Of a stretch of DNA of 64,000 nucleotides, positions 1 to 10,845 are shown piece by piece (positions within the stretch are counted from its first letter, which is position 1; the number at the start of each line of letters is the position of its first letter). The stretch comes from Pelobates cultripes (lineage: Eukaryota > Chordata > Amphibia > Anura > Pelobatidae), in contig OW240915.1 in NCBI GenBank assembly GCA_933207985.1, forward strand, positions 120,459,680 through 120,523,679, written 5' to 3'. A model generated the notes under the pieces. That model was not told the DNA's origin and searched no databases. It was given only the letters and a program-made list of their open reading frames with translations. The position numbers and the translations under genes are program-made.

Positions 1-268
1 TGTAGAGTTTTAAAACATGTAAATTCCATTTCAAATCCCAATGTGGACACTCCGGTGGCAAGACATGTGAGACTCAATCATGACAATAACCCTTGAGTCT
101 TGAAGTTTCAAGTTATACAGAAACTACAACTTAATCACGCAAAGGAAATTTCAGTCTCCTGTTATTGAAGGCAGAATCACGCTGGATCTATACATTTCAA
201 ACTTTGTTCCCTAAAGGATTGAACGAGGAGTTTAATTTAACCCCATTCCTAACTAAATAAAAGGTCAG

Positions 269-284
269 ATATATATATATAGAT

Positions 285-320
<36 letters not shown>

Positions 321-326
321 ATTTAC
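269..326. repeat. (AT)n microsatellite
   Basis: Alternating A/T dinucleotides, briefly interrupted. Similar tracts occur at about 1172-1226 and, as (AC)n followed by (AT)n, at about 1587-1658. Confidence 0.95.
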
Positions 327-1168
327 ATAATATTATATTGTTCCTCTCAAATGATCAGTGTGTCAATAACAACAAAATTTCAGTAACAAATTTCATTTCA
401 AATAAAATCTATGGCTATTTTTTCTGCAAACCAATATCTTTCATTTATGTAGTACTAATTGGATTGACTAATCCGAAGGCAGCACAGTTAACCCTTTCAG
501 GACGGAGTCAATAGTGCACGTTCTGATCAAAACAAAACGTAAACAAAAACTGGAATTTGCGCTATATGTCTGTTCAACCGTAATTCACCGCTGTCACATT
601 AAGTGCACCCACACTTATTACAAATAATTTTGTTTAGGAGAAATAGGGCTTTAATTTATCATTATCTATTCATATATGGAACATAATTTATTAGGAATAA
701 AATTTTAAAAAATGTGAGAAAATATTTTTTTTTTTAAATTTGTATTTCCGTCTGACATTTTAGCTGTGAATGTCATAATACTGTTAGGTTTTACTGCAAA
801 AAATGCACATATTTGTAATCAGCGATGACTCACGAGTACAACAGTACACCCCATTAACAGGTTTTGGAAAGTTACAGGGTCAAATATAGAACGTTCCATT
901 TTCACATTGAAATTTGCCTGATTAGTAATGTTACCTTTGAGACGGTGTGGTAGCCCAGGAATGAGAATTACCCCCATAATGGCATACCATTTAAAAAAGG
1001 AGACAACCCAAGGTATTGAAAGTGAGGTATGTTTAGTCTTTCTTAGTAGCCACTTAGTCACAAACACTGGCCAAAGTTAGCGTTCATATTTGTTTTTGTG
1101 TAGAATTTTAATAAATATGCATTTTTAGGTATTTAAATTCTACGTGTATACTAATGTAATCTTTTATG

Positions 1169-1171
<3 letters not shown>

Positions 1172-1226
<55 letters not shown>
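1172..1226. repeat. (AT)n microsatellite
   Basis: Long uninterrupted TA dinucleotide run inside the TTAA-flanked element. Confidence 0.95.
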
Positions 1227-1227
<1 letters not shown>

Positions 1228-1324
1228 CAAAATACAGTTAGAATGAAATTACATATGAATATATAATTTTGTTTCAATATTTTTTTATTATTGTAATTAT
1301 ACGTATGTGTACATATCTATTATA

Positions 1325-1480
1325 TAGTTACATAGTTACATAGCTGAAAAGAGACTTGCGTCCATCAAGTTCAGCCTACCTCACATTTGTTTTTTGCTGT
1401 TGATCCAAAAGAAGGCAAAAAAACCCAGTTTGAAGTACAATTTTGCAACAAGCTAGGAAAAAAATTCCTTCTTGACCCCA
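1325..1480 (-). mobile_element. CR1/L2-like LINE 3' tail fragment
   Basis: Begins with repeats of the octamer ATAGTTAC and continues with a conserved stretch about tracing a line-end sequence (CATCAAGTTCAGCCTACCT, then AAATTCCTTCTTGACCCC). Read on the minus strand, the octamer repeats form the 3' tail, which is characteristic of CR1/L2-type LINEs common in frogs. No reading frame survives. Family placement rests on recognition of this tail. Confidence 0.5.
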
Positions 1481-1580
1481 TATAATAGATATATACATAT
1501 TATATATATGTAACGTCATTCTAAGTGTATTTTAATACTAATATATGTACTTATATTAATATTAAAATACACTTTGTATG

Positions 1581-1586
<6 letters not shown>

Positions 1587-1658
<72 letters not shown>
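1587..1658. repeat. (AC)n(AT)n compound microsatellite
   Basis: An AC dinucleotide run passes directly into an AT run. Confidence 0.95.
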
Positions 1659-1663
<5 letters not shown>

Positions 1664-1929
1664 TCTATTTTATTTTATAACATTTTTTTAATTCTTTTTT
1701 TTTTACTTTCCCACCAGCAGGTGGACTGTCTGACATTTCAGACAGTCCCCCTGCTGGCAGATCCACAGTCAGCTATAGGGGGCCTCATTTGCCGTGGGAG
1801 GGCTGCCTGGGCTGTCAGGCAGCCCTCCAAAAGAGGATCGTGGTGGAGGTAAGTAACTCCGATCTCCTGGGTGCTTTAAAGCCCTTTTAATGGGCGTCAT
1901 AGAACGCCGTAACAGCGTTAAGGGGTTAA

Positions 1930-3084
1930 ATCTCTGTGCCCTATCAATTTCAACAAAGGAGGAAAAACTTTTTTTGTAAACAATCCTTATTCCTGTAAAT
2001 AGCTTTATTCATACATCAACCCTCTTTTTCAGTTGAGCAATCAAATTGGATTTTTCAAAATGTATATAATTATAGTTTTTTGCTGTTAGCCTAACAATTA
2101 GGGACTCACACATGGTTAACTAATTTCCTATAAACAGGCATAAAACAAACATTTAATATACCTTAGAGTCCTTTTATTAAAACATACAACAGGATCTATT
2201 TCATTTAAACCATTATAAGTATGAGTTCTTAAAAACTCAATCCAGTGCTCTCTAAATCAACCTCTCTGTTGTGTATAGACTCAGACACTTTCTTTCATTT
2301 TGCAGCCTTACGATTGTAGCTGCTAAGTGTATTGCTCTTGATGAGTTTAAGTGTGTCAGTTTACTAAATTTAAACTTTGTTGCAATGATGGACAGCAAGC
2401 AAGCTTTCGTTATATATTGTAGTCTATGAAGAATTTAATCCTTTCACACAGGGAACAGGAGAATATAAATGGTGTATATAAATAAATGAGAATATTTTAT
2501 TATTATTTTTATTATCATGTCCTTTATTCTATCTAAAGACTGTTTACTTAAAACTGTTACTTTACAGCTACCAAGCCACACAAATCCCGGTTACCAATAT
2601 TCAATATAACATAACTATTAGACAAGGATAGAACCTGAACAAAGCATACCAAGGGTTAATACTGCAAAAGCAGCAGAACCCTTCCCACAATCCTTCTCAC
2701 TAACCGATTGGTGAATGAAGGCCCAATGACTGTTAGAGGCACCCTTTTTAAACTGCTGACTCTTTAGACTCAGTTCCCCTGGAAGAGCCTTAACGGTGAA
2801 ACGCGCGTCGGGACTTGTATAGAGTAAATGCTGGTATCACTAATATGGGACGATATGCTTTAAAGATGCACCAGACCTTACCAGCTTTACTCCTTTCATT
2901 TATTCATTTTTTTTTTTTTTATCTATCACTACTTACCTGCATAGGGAATCCTTTTGGGAGATCGCGCTTTCATTATACTAACCTACCACCACGAGCTGGA
3001 CTTATAGACATACTATATGTTACAAGAGAAGGGAGGAGGGTTTTAGAATTTGTTAAGGGGTGCCCTCGATGGCACAACAGAGTA
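1930..3084. other. Unassigned spacer
   Basis: AT-rich sequence without a convincing exon, RNA gene or intact transposon. Around 2790-2815 is the CpG-bearing motif GGTGAAACGCGCGTCGGG, which looks like part of a dispersed repeat that I cannot name. The 137-residue open frame at 2815-3228 runs into the neighbouring LTR and has no family resemblance. Confidence 0.6.
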
Positions 3085-3582
3085 GGTAACAGTTTTCCAG
3101 GAGTTGTAGCCCAGTTGCAGGAGATGGCAAAGAAAGGAGGCAAAAAAACAAAAGCGCAGTACAGATTAAGTGGAAATCCAAAGGCAGGGTCAGACGAGAA
3201 GCAGAAGTCAGGGCTGGCAGCAGAGTAGCGTAGTCGGTAAAGCAGGCAGAGGTCAGAGTTCAGGAAATCAGTCAGCAGCGAAGCAGAGATCTGTCAGGAA
3301 ACACCAAACAGGCAAAATGACCAGATCATAGGTTTCAGGCAGGGCTGGCTTTTACAGCCTGCTAATTAGATGCAGCTGACCCTAATTGGAAAAGGGTTTC
3401 AGGTGGATCAGTACTGCTCATTTCAGGCAAGGGGTCAGGAAGCAGAATAATGCAAACAGAAATGGAAGCCCCCTGGCAGAGAACCGGACATGGATAGTGG
3501 AGCTGTGAGTTCAAACCCAGCCAGGTCTCTTAAAGGGGCAGTTACACCTTGTGGTCTGCAGGGTTTGGGCTGTGCCGTGACA
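3085..3582 (-). repeat. 3' LTR of gag-only element copy 1
   Basis: Shares long near-identical blocks with 4984-5469, including the GGAGATGGCA and AAAGGCAGGGTCAG segments. Confidence 0.8.
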
Positions 3583-3632
3583 GAGTCCCCCCACAAGGAG
3601 CGACCTCTGGGGGCGAACAGACATGGCATCAA

Positions 3633-4958
3633 CTAGTCCAGTTCAGGTTCAGACAGGAAATCCAGGTCTGTATAGGCATCAGAATCTGAGAGTGTTCCGA
3701 GAGGAACATTTTGCAGGTTGTTATTCTTAGAGAAGGCAGTGGAGGCAAGGAGACGAGAAGGGGATGCAGCTCTGGCCTTAAGAGCCTGTTCAAAGACCTT
3801 TAGATCTTGCCTGCAGACCACGGTTCCATTGGAGGCAAGATCTAAAGACAGATCCTCTGTGTTGTAGCAGGAATCTTTAGGGGAGACAGAAGCTGAGGAT
3901 TGGAAGGTAGCCACAGTAGCCTCCCTTTGAGGCTCTGGAACAGGACCAGGGTTAGCTAGGACCATGATGGTGCCATTGGTCTGGTTAGGTGGTCTTTCCG
4001 GTCCAGTAGCATGCAGAGTTGAACAATAAAGGGGCCATGGAGGACTTTCTGGATGGTGATACAGAGCCCCCACATGGCTATGTTTAAGGCGAGGAGGACG
4101 TATCGGGCAATAGCTGATGTAGTGGCCTGCCTTGCCACAATAGAAGCAAAGGCATTTGGCTCTCCTTCTGTCCTTTTCAGTTACTGTGAGCATGGTATTT
4201 GGTGCTCGAATCTGCATGGGTTCCTCTATGTCCATGAGGTGATAGGGGTATAGGTCTCACCAGCAGGTTGGGAGCGTTAATCGGGCAGAGGGTTAGTTTC
4301 AGATCGCTCCTGCCTTCTTTCTCTGAACCGGAGATCCAGCTGGGTGGCTAGCAACATTAATTTTTCCTGGGAGGTTTGAACTCCCACTCGTGCCAGTTCA
4401 TCCTTAAGGGTTTCACTTAATCCAATGCGGAATTGGTCCACTAGGGTGGTTTCATTGAGTCTAGTGTCTGATGACAAGCCACAGAACTCTGTGATGTAAT
4501 TTTCAACAGGACGGTTTCCTTGTTTAAGGGAAAGGAGAGAAGTCCTGGCTGTGGAGGCACGGAAGAAGTCCTCATAAAAGGAGGTCAAGGCTGTAGCAAA
4601 GGATTCCCAGGTGTCCAGGACATTTGGCATACAGTTGTTGATGAGCCCAGGTCTTGGGTTGCCTTGATAACTGGGTGATGACAGTTCTTACTTTAACAAA
4701 ATCTGTGGCATAGGTACGGGGTTTAAGTACAAACAGGATTTCACAGTCAGTGATAAATGAGCGGAAAGAAGCCCTGCGACCAGTGAATCTTTCAGGCAAT
4801 GCAATATAAGGTTCAGGAGCATGGTGTGTGTTCCCCTTTAAATAAGCATAGCCACACTGCAATTCACTTACGATTTGAGACAGGAGGGTCACTTGCTGTG
4901 TGAGGGTACTCAGGACATTCATCATCTCCGCGGGCTCCATGGTAGTCGATCTGGTCAT
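3633..4958 (-). pseudogene. Retrotransposon Gag (frameshifted)
   Basis: Structural protein of an LTR retrotransposon, expected to form the virus-like particle. Three overlapping frames cover it: 4958-4572 (N-terminal part with a leucine-rich coiled segment, then a capsid-like region), 4630-4277 (capsid C-terminal-like region with the motif FRIGLSETLKDEL) and 4235-3633. The last frame has a CCHC zinc knuckle of C-x2-C-x4-H-x4-C form ([14 protein letters not shown]), then an acidic tail ending SEPELD. Frame changes fall near 4600-4630 and 4240-4277. It is clearly related to the gag at 25277-26536 but keeps a capsid segment of roughly 75 residues that the other has lost. It is inactive as it stands. 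Confidence 0.85.
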
Positions 4959-4983
4959 TATGTAACAGTCACCTGGGGACTTT

Positions 4984-5469
4984 TGTAACAGTTTTCCAGG
5001 CGTTGGAGCCCAATTGCAGGAGATGGCACAGAAAGGAGGCTAAAAACCAAAAGCGCAGTACAGATTAAGGGGAAATCCAAAGGCAGGGTCAGGCGAGAAG
5101 CAGAAGTCAGGGCTGGCAGCAGAGTAGCGTAGTCGGTAAAGTAGGCAGAGGTCAGAGTCCAGGAAATCAGTCAGTAGCGAAGCAGAGATCCGGCAGGAAA
5201 CACCAAACAGGCAAAATGTCCAGATCATAGGTTTCAGGTAGGGCTAGCTTTTACAGCCTGCTAATAAGATGCAGTTGACCCTAATTGGGAAAGGGTTGCA
5301 GGTGGATCACTACTGCTTATTCCAGGCAAGGGGTCAGGAAGCAGAATAATGCAAACAGAAACTGAAGCCCCCTGGTGGAGAGATTCTGACTGGGATGCTG
5401 GAGCTGTGAGTTCAAACCCAGCCAGGTCTCTTAAAGGGGCAGTTACACCTTGTGGGCTGTGCCATGACA
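4984..5469 (-). repeat. 5' LTR of gag-only element copy 1
   Basis: Partner of 3085-3582. On the minus strand it is followed by the gag leader, and the first possible gag ATG is at 4958. Confidence 0.8.
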
Positions 5470-5542
5470 CAAACCTGTATGGAACAATCACATTATCAAT
5501 TATCTCCTTTCTGTACATCTTTATTTTTTCCTTTGTCTTAGG

Positions 5543-5573
<31 letters not shown>

Positions 5574-5874
5574 CATATTAATTTAGGTTACACTGATTGC
5601 TATCTTGAGCTATTTCATTTCTGGACATGCTCTAAACAGAACTTTAGAACAGAAGAAATATAATCCTCTATGGGTTAATCTACAAGTTTAGGATTTTCTT
5701 TGTCCTTCTATTTATTGTTATTTATTTAAGTTTTTGATTGGGATATTGACTTTATAGGAATGTTTTAATTAATATATTAAAAGTGATGTTTTAATTACTT
5801 TTATGGGTTACTCATTGTTGAAAAAGGGTTTACCTACTTAATGGTTAACCCAGGTGTTCTCTTCTTTGCCATAT
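5470..5874. other. Spacer with AT microsatellite
   Basis: AT-rich with a TA dinucleotide run at about 5547-5573. I see no gene or recognisable transposon. Confidence 0.6.
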
Positions 5875-6866
5875 ACCGTATATACTCGAGTATAAGCCGA
5901 CCCGAATATAAGCCAAGGCACCTAATTTTACCACAAAAAACTGGGAAAACTTATTGACTCAAGTATAAGCCTAGGGTGGGAAATGCAGCAGCTACTGGTA
6001 AATTTCTAAATAAAATTAGATCCCAATAAAATTACATTAATTGAATATTTATTTACAGTGTGTTTATATAATGAATACAGTGTGTGTTTGTGTAGTGTGT
6101 ATATAATGAATGCAGATTGTGTGTGTTTGTGTAGTGTGTGTATATAATGAATGCAGAGTGTGTGTGTGTTTGTGTAGTGTGTGTATATAATGAATGCAGA
6201 GTGTGTGTGTGTGTGTGTGTTTGTGTAGTGTGTGTAGTTAATGAATGCAGTGTGTGTGTGTGTGTATTTGTGTGTAGTGTATAATGAATGCAGAGTGTGT
6301 GTGTTTGTGTGAATGCAGTGTGTGTGTATACAATGAATGCAGAGTGTGTGTATATAATGCAGAGTGTGTGTTTGTGTGAATGCAGTGTGTGTTTTTGTGC
6401 AGTGTGTGTAAATTGGGTGGTGGGAGGGCATTTTTAATATTTTTATTTTATTATTTAATTTGTTTACTTTTTTTTGTCCCCCCCTCCGTGCTTGTTACCT
6501 GGCCGGGAGGGGGGCTATGGCATTCCCTGGTGGTCCAGTGGCAGCAACCTTTCCTGCAGCTCCTCCAGCTTTCCTGTGTAAATCTCGCGGTCTGTATGCC
6601 GCCGGAGCGTTGCCATGGTAACCCGTGGCAATGCTCTGACGGCCGCGGGACTCACAAGATTTACACTGGGGAGCTGGAGGAGCTGCAGGAAAGGTAAGTA
6701 ACAGCTTGCTGCCGGCCCCCCCAGGACCGCTGGGCTTGTAATGAGCCCCGCGGTCCTGGTCTGTATTATGGCAATGTAACTTGACTCGAGTATAAGCCGA
6801 GGGGGGCTTTTTCAGCATAAAAAAAAATGTGCTGAAAAACTCGGCTTATAATCGAGTATATACGGT
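5875..6866. mobile_element. Non-autonomous DNA transposon with long inverted ends
   Basis: The left end ACCGTATATACTCGAGTATA and the right end CGAGTATATACGGT (6853-6866) are inverted repeats extending inward through AAGCCGA / TCGGCTTAT. The interior has no transposase. It holds a TGTGTG minisatellite in which an AATGCAGTGTGTGTG unit recurs (6050-6410) and a GC-rich inverted repeat around 6545-6695 (GCAGCTCCTCCAGCTTTCC against its complement). Flanks show a possible 3-bp CAT duplication. The superfamily cannot be named from the ends alone. Confidence 0.7.
6050..6410. repeat. TG-rich minisatellite
   Basis: Irregular tandem units of the type TATAATGAATGCAGAGTGTGTG. The 141-residue His/Thr-rich minus-strand frame here is a by-product of the repeat. 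Confidence 0.9.
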
Positions 6867-6999
6867 CATTAATTCTTGGGAGTTACCCCCCTTTTCCATA
6901 AGAGTAACGTAAAAGGTCACTCAGTTTGTAAATTTTGACAAAACAACTAGCAACTGAGCAGCTGTTGCAGCCCAGTTGCTAGAAAGGCCCCATCCCATG

Positions 7000-7964
7000 T
7001 GTAACAGAACTATGCTTTTGCCCATGCTTTTTGCCTGGACTTAGATAACAATGCTGCTGGATGTATTACACAAAAACCGAATGGCTATTTTCGTGGAAAT
7101 ATTCCTACTAGAGAGTACAGCCCAAAATACCGAACATCGGACCACCCAGGGGAACAGTTAATTGGTATTTTACCTTCCAGCGCTTGTGGAGCCGTTCGCA
7201 TGGTTCATACGAATTCCTTTGTGCTCAGGTTAGATGGCCGCCATTTCGGGACTTTACACGTGTTCGCAGCCATCTTACGCACGAACAGCGGTGTTTGCCT
7301 GTGAACACATGGAACTAAAAACGGATACGCAAACAGGCGAACACCGCTGAGACCTCCAGGAGCTCGTAAGTTTGTGCTGGAACTACCGAACAACCGGCCG
7401 TTCGGTAGTTTTGTTTAAGCTCTCATAGGGATTCCAGCGAACACCAGGATGACTGTAGATGGCAAGGGGTTGGTGGGGTTTTAATGCACGAACGGAGACC
7501 GACCGCAAGGCCAAAACGTATGGAACTCTTTTCGGCTAGAAAATCTGTGCGTTCGGTCAAAACTTCAAAGATCCATAACTCAAGCCCCCTGTTTTTGGGG
7601 TACATCCAGAATGTGGTTAAAATTGTGTCTGTTTTAATTATGTTATATGTTATCTGAGGGGAGGAGACGTGGGGGTTGAACCATGGATCTAATTGGCTGT
7701 TGTGTTAATTATGTGGGTAGCCTTTCAGAGGGCACCATTGCATAAAAGGAGACCCCTGTCAATAAACATCAGTTCTACTTGTAGCCTCGTCTCGTTCTTG
7801 GAGGGGATTTATGGTACCGTTACTTTGCCTCATTTTACACTACTGCCGGATTATACACTTGGATATCGTGGATGGGAATAAGAACTCCATTACTTCACAG
7901 CAGCTTGCCTAGAAAAGGACGTCTCCAACGGCAGATACCCCTCTCCAGCTGGGTAGCCGTTACA
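7000..7964 (+). repeat. 5' LTR of the Gmr1-like element
   Basis: 965 bp, TGTAACAG to CCGTTACA, matching 12318-13355. GCATAAAAGG near 7740 is a likely TATA box and CAATAAACATC near 7761 a likely poly(A) signal. Compared with the 3' LTR it lacks a block of roughly 80 bp around 7585, and it has small insertions near 7111 and 7488. Confidence 0.95.
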
Positions 7965-7965
7965 T

Positions 7966-7984
7966 TGGTGGCAGCGGCGTGATG
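7966..7984 (+). promoter_or_regulatory. Primer binding site
   Basis: TGGTGGCAGCGGCGTGATG lies one base after the LTR and begins with the TGG expected to pair with a tRNA CCA end. Closely similar sites occur next to the LTR at 50843-51745 and, on the minus strand, near 47183-47202. The tRNA is not identified. Confidence 0.7.
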
Positions 7985-8013
7985 GTCCTTTTCATCCCCA
8001 AAGCAAGTGCTGA

Positions 8014-8901
8014 ATGGAATCCCAGTACGCTAAACTGAAAAGACCCACACTAAAGGATCTACTGGAAATCAGAGGAAGGAGTGCCAGCAACCGACCACGG
8101 AGAGAGCTGATAGCTGACCTACTGGAGCTGGACGAGATGGATCGATCCATGGAGGTCGCGGACCAACCTACCCCTGTCAGCGAGGAGGAGGAAATTACAA
8201 ATCTTGTTCAGCGGAGATTATCCATGTACCCAGCAACATCCGTGGAACTAATAGATCAGCTGTTCCGGGAAACAAGAACGGAGATACAAAATAGGAGGGG
8301 ACACAAACTTGAACTGGCAAGAGCTAGACAACCCATTGCACATACAGTTCATACTCCCCCACCCGCTGCTACAGGGCAGAAAATACCATTCACTGCGTTC
8401 AAAGCGTTTGTGGAAAGTGAGGAAGAGATTGACGGTTATTTGGCTGACTTTGAGAGGCAGTGCTCACTACACCAGATACTACCAGACCAATGGGTCACTA
8501 TTTTGGCTGGAAAGCTATCAGGAAAAGCAAATGAGGCTTTTCGGGCGCTTACTGAGGAAGATATTGCACAGTATCGACGGGTGAAGGCTGCACTGCTCAC
8601 CAGATATGCCGTCACCCCGGAAAGGTATCGCCGTCGCTTCAGGGAGTCTAAAAAGAAGGCTGCAGACTCCCACATGGAATGGGCAAACAAGATACAAAGG
8701 GTGGCATCACATTGGGTACGAGGGTGCAATGCCAACACCGGAGAAGAAGTACTAAAGCTATTCTTAATGGAACATTTCTTCCAAGATCTGGCTGCGGACA
8801 TACAGGATTGGGTGAGAGATCGCCCTGCTAACTTAATCGAGGCAGCGCAGCTAGCGGACAAATACGCAGAGTCAAGAAAGGTGAGCCAGGGGACCACATG
8901 A
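8014..8901 (+). CDS. Gag of the Gmr1-like element (matrix/capsid part)
   Basis: A 295-residue open frame right after the primer site; its ATG is the first good start, about 50 bp from the LTR. It should form the particle shell. The N-terminus (about residues 8-50) has a basic helical stretch like a SAP-type motif, LKDLLEIRGRSASNRPRREL. Residues about 125-280 resemble a retrotransposon capsid, with RRFRESKKKAADSHMEWA and the late VRDRPANLIEAAQLADKYAE segment, similar to SCAN/capsid C-terminal folds. The frame stops at TGA 8899-8901, before the zinc knuckle, which continues in the next frame. The second Gmr1-like element encodes a related N-terminus at 46735-47016. Confidence 0.85.
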   Translation: MESQYAKLKRPTLKDLLEIRGRSASNRPRRELIADLLELDEMDRSMEVADQPTPVSEEEEITNLVQRRLSMYPATSVELIDQLFRETRTEIQNRRGHKLELARARQPIAHTVHTPPPAATGQKIPFTAFKAFVESEEEIDGYLADFERQCSLHQILPDQWVTILAGKLSGKANEAFRALTEEDIAQYRRVKAALLTRYAVTPERYRRRFRESKKKAADSHMEWANKIQRVASHWVRGCNANTGEEVLKLFLMEHFFQDLAADIQDWVRDRPANLIEAAQLADKYAESRKVSQGTT

Positions 8902-9087
8902 CCAACACCTAGAGCAGAGCCACGCACAGAATTTCGGGCCCCAGTACCCCCAGTGCCATCGCTGCGGCAACACGGGGCATATTGCCCGTTATTGCCCCTT
9001 GGGATCAGCCAATAACCACTGGAGGCACTCGACCAATGCACCTCTGCTGCTCACTGCCTGGAAACTGAAGGGAGCCCTGAGGAGTGT
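8902..9087 (+). pseudogene. Nucleocapsid zinc knuckle, frameshifted from gag
   Basis: In the +1 frame relative to gag, codons from about 8954 to 8995 spell CHRCGNTGHIARYC, a C-x2-C-x4-H-x4-C knuckle used by Gag to bind RNA. It is separated from the gag frame by the stop at 8899-8901. This could be a programmed shift or simple decay; nearby damage favours decay. Confidence 0.8.
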
Positions 9088-9357
9088 TTGGGCATCCTGT
9101 ACGAGGCAAACCCCATACAAGCTGCATCCCCAGATAATCGCCAGCATCACCGCCAGGAGGTGCGTGTAAATGGACAGGTAGCACAAGGCCTAAGGGACAC
9201 TGGCGCTACCATCACTTTGGTGCAGAAACATCTCGTGAAACCGGAGCATGTATCTAACTGTACTATTGCTGTCCGTGTCGCAGGGGGGCTGTTTTTCGCC
9301 TACCCACTGCCCGGGTACACTTGGATTGGGGAGTCGAGTCGGGAAAGACCACAGTAG
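9088..9357 (+). pseudogene. Retropepsin-like protease
   Basis: An 89-residue open stretch with the aspartic protease signature LRDTGATITLV; the catalytic aspartate codon is 9196-9198. A retropepsin would cleave the Gag-Pol polyprotein. The downstream flap and ILGND-like segment (VVLGNDIGPLASAY) continue in another frame at 9321-9695, so the domain is frameshifted. The single DTGA motif means it would act as a dimer. Confidence 0.85.
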
Positions 9358-9695
9358 TAATCATGGACAATTTACCTGCTGAAGTCGTGTTGGGCAACGA
9401 CATTGGCCCTCTAGCTTCAGCTTATTTACCCACGACTGCTGCTGCTTGTCCCGTGACCACCCGCTCACAGACCCGTATCAAGGAAGATCCTCCAGCAGGC
9501 CAGGAGACCCAGGTAAGCCACAAGCAGACACTCAGCCCTAACACAGCAGAAAGACCCATAGCTTGGGACACCCCAGAGGAGTTTGGGAGGGAGACTAGAA
9601 AGGACCCCACCCTCCAAAAATATCGGGAATTAGCCGACAGTGGGGGGATGAGCGGGAGCATTTTATATGGGAGGGTGACAGATTATACAGGTTGA
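9321..9695 (+). pseudogene. Protease-integrase linker
   Basis: Codes the end of protease (VVLGNDIG) and then a linker with PEEFGRETRKDPTLQKYREL, which in this family precedes the integrase zinc-binding domain. The same linker appears on the minus strand at 45350-45637 in the second element. Reading breaks before 9692. Confidence 0.75.
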
Positions 9696-10845
9696 CCCAA
9701 GGTAGGAGGAGAGGCTGTATCCCTTCGCAGAAGCGCCAACTACTGGTACCCAGAAAGTACCGGTTGGAACTTCTCCGAATTGGACATGACATTCCGTTGG
9801 CAGGGCACTTAGGGGGTAACCGCACCGCCTACAGGATCACACAGACCTTTTTCTGGCCTGGGATCTCGAAGGACGTGCAGCGTTACTGCAGTACCTGCGA
9901 CACATGCCAACGAGTAGGGAAGAGAGGGGATCACCCTAAAGCTTGACTGTCACCCATGCCCGTGATCGAGGAACCGTTTAGCGGGGTGGCAGTCGACCTA
10001 GTGGGACCCCTACCTAATCCCAGTCCCTCGGGTAAGAAGTATATTCTTACAGTAGTGGACTATGCTACCCGCTACCCAGAGGCCGTCGCCCTGACGAATA
10101 TCCAGGCTGACACTGTCACCAGTGCTCTAGTCGGGATATTCACCAGAGTGGGATTCCCTCAGGAAATCCTATCTGACCGAGGGAACCAGTTCACCGCAGA
10201 CCTAACCCAGCAGTTATGGAAGGTCTGTGGTGTCAAGACCCTGCTCAGCTCCCCGTACCACCCTCAGACTAACGGTCTCTGTGAACGCTTTAATAGTACC
10301 CTAAAGCAATTGCTGCGGACCTTTACGGCGGAATACAGAGACTGGGAGCTATTCTTGCAGCACCTCTTGTTTGCATATCGAGAGATGCCCCAGGAATCCA
10401 CAGGGTTCTCTCCCTTCGAGCTGCTCTATGGACGACGAGTGCGAGGCCCCCTCGACCTCATCCGAGAGCACTGGGAGGGAGAGATAGAACATGAGGGGGT
10501 TCCTATCGTACCTTATGTGCTGGAGATGCGGGACCGCATGGGGCACCTAGCCAGGATGGCCCGAGAACATTTCCAGGTGGCCCAGGGCCATCAGAAACAT
10601 TGGTACGATCGGTGCGCCCGGTTGAGAACATTCCAAGTAGGTCAGAAAGTTCTGGTACTTAGACCTGTCAAGGGAAACAAACTACAGACCTCCTGGCAGG
10701 GCCTTTACAAGGTAGTGGCCCAGATATGTGACACCACCTATGTAATTGCCAGTAGCCAAGACGAAAGGGTCCAGAAGTCTTTTCATGTCAATTTATTAAA
10801 AGAGTACCAAGAAAGGCCCGAAGATATAGCGGCCATATGTATCCC
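9692..10845 (+). pseudogene. Integrase
   Basis: Inserts the cDNA into the genome. The H2C2 zinc-binding domain lies at 9692-9946 (GHLGG ... CSTCDTCQ) and ends at an in-frame TGA near 9944. The catalytic core then continues in the same frame: Asp codon 9995, Asp codon 10175 and Glu codon 10283, with exactly 35 residues between the last two (D,D35E). A C-terminal segment follows (VLVLRPVKGNKLQTSWQGLY, then HVNLLKEY). It runs without a break into reverse transcriptase, so the order is integrase then RT. Only the stop at 9944 separates zinc and core domains. Confidence 0.92.

Larger units (their letters stand above)
488..1929. mobile_element. Probable piggyBac-like non-autonomous DNA element
   Basis: The block starts TTAACCCTTTCAGGAC at 488 and ends in AAGGGGTTAA at 1926-1929, so both sides carry a TTAA next to a C-rich or G-rich tip, as expected for piggyBac-type insertion. 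The two tips match only partly. The interior has no transposase; it holds AT microsatellites, a foreign LINE tail (1325-1480) and a CpG-richer end with a short inverted repeat around 1800. Two old elements sharing similar ends would look the same. Confidence 0.4.
3085..5469 (-). mobile_element. Gag-only LTR retrotransposon, copy 1
   Basis: Two direct repeats of about 490 bp (3085-3582 and 4984-5469) bracket a 1.4-kb interior holding only a gag-like pseudogene on the minus strand. Read on the minus strand the LTR starts TGTCA and ends in GTTACA, although the outer T is mutated in the left copy. A polypurine run (GTGGGGGGAC on the minus strand) abuts the 3' LTR at 3583. A GGCTGTAAAAGCC motif in each LTR corresponds to the TATA region of the related element at 24668. 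No pol domain lies between the LTRs. No target duplication is recognisable (GAGTA against CAAAC), so the element is old or rearranged. Confidence 0.8.

Noticed and set aside
2815..3228. 137-residue frame
   Set aside because: Crosses the edge of an LTR (3085) and has no domain or splice support.
6006..6431. 141-residue His/Thr-rich frame
   Set aside because: Translation of a TG minisatellite inside a DNA element.
8899..8957. Programmed frameshift between gag and the zinc knuckle
   Set aside because: No slippery heptamer is evident and the element has many other frame breaks, so decay is simpler.
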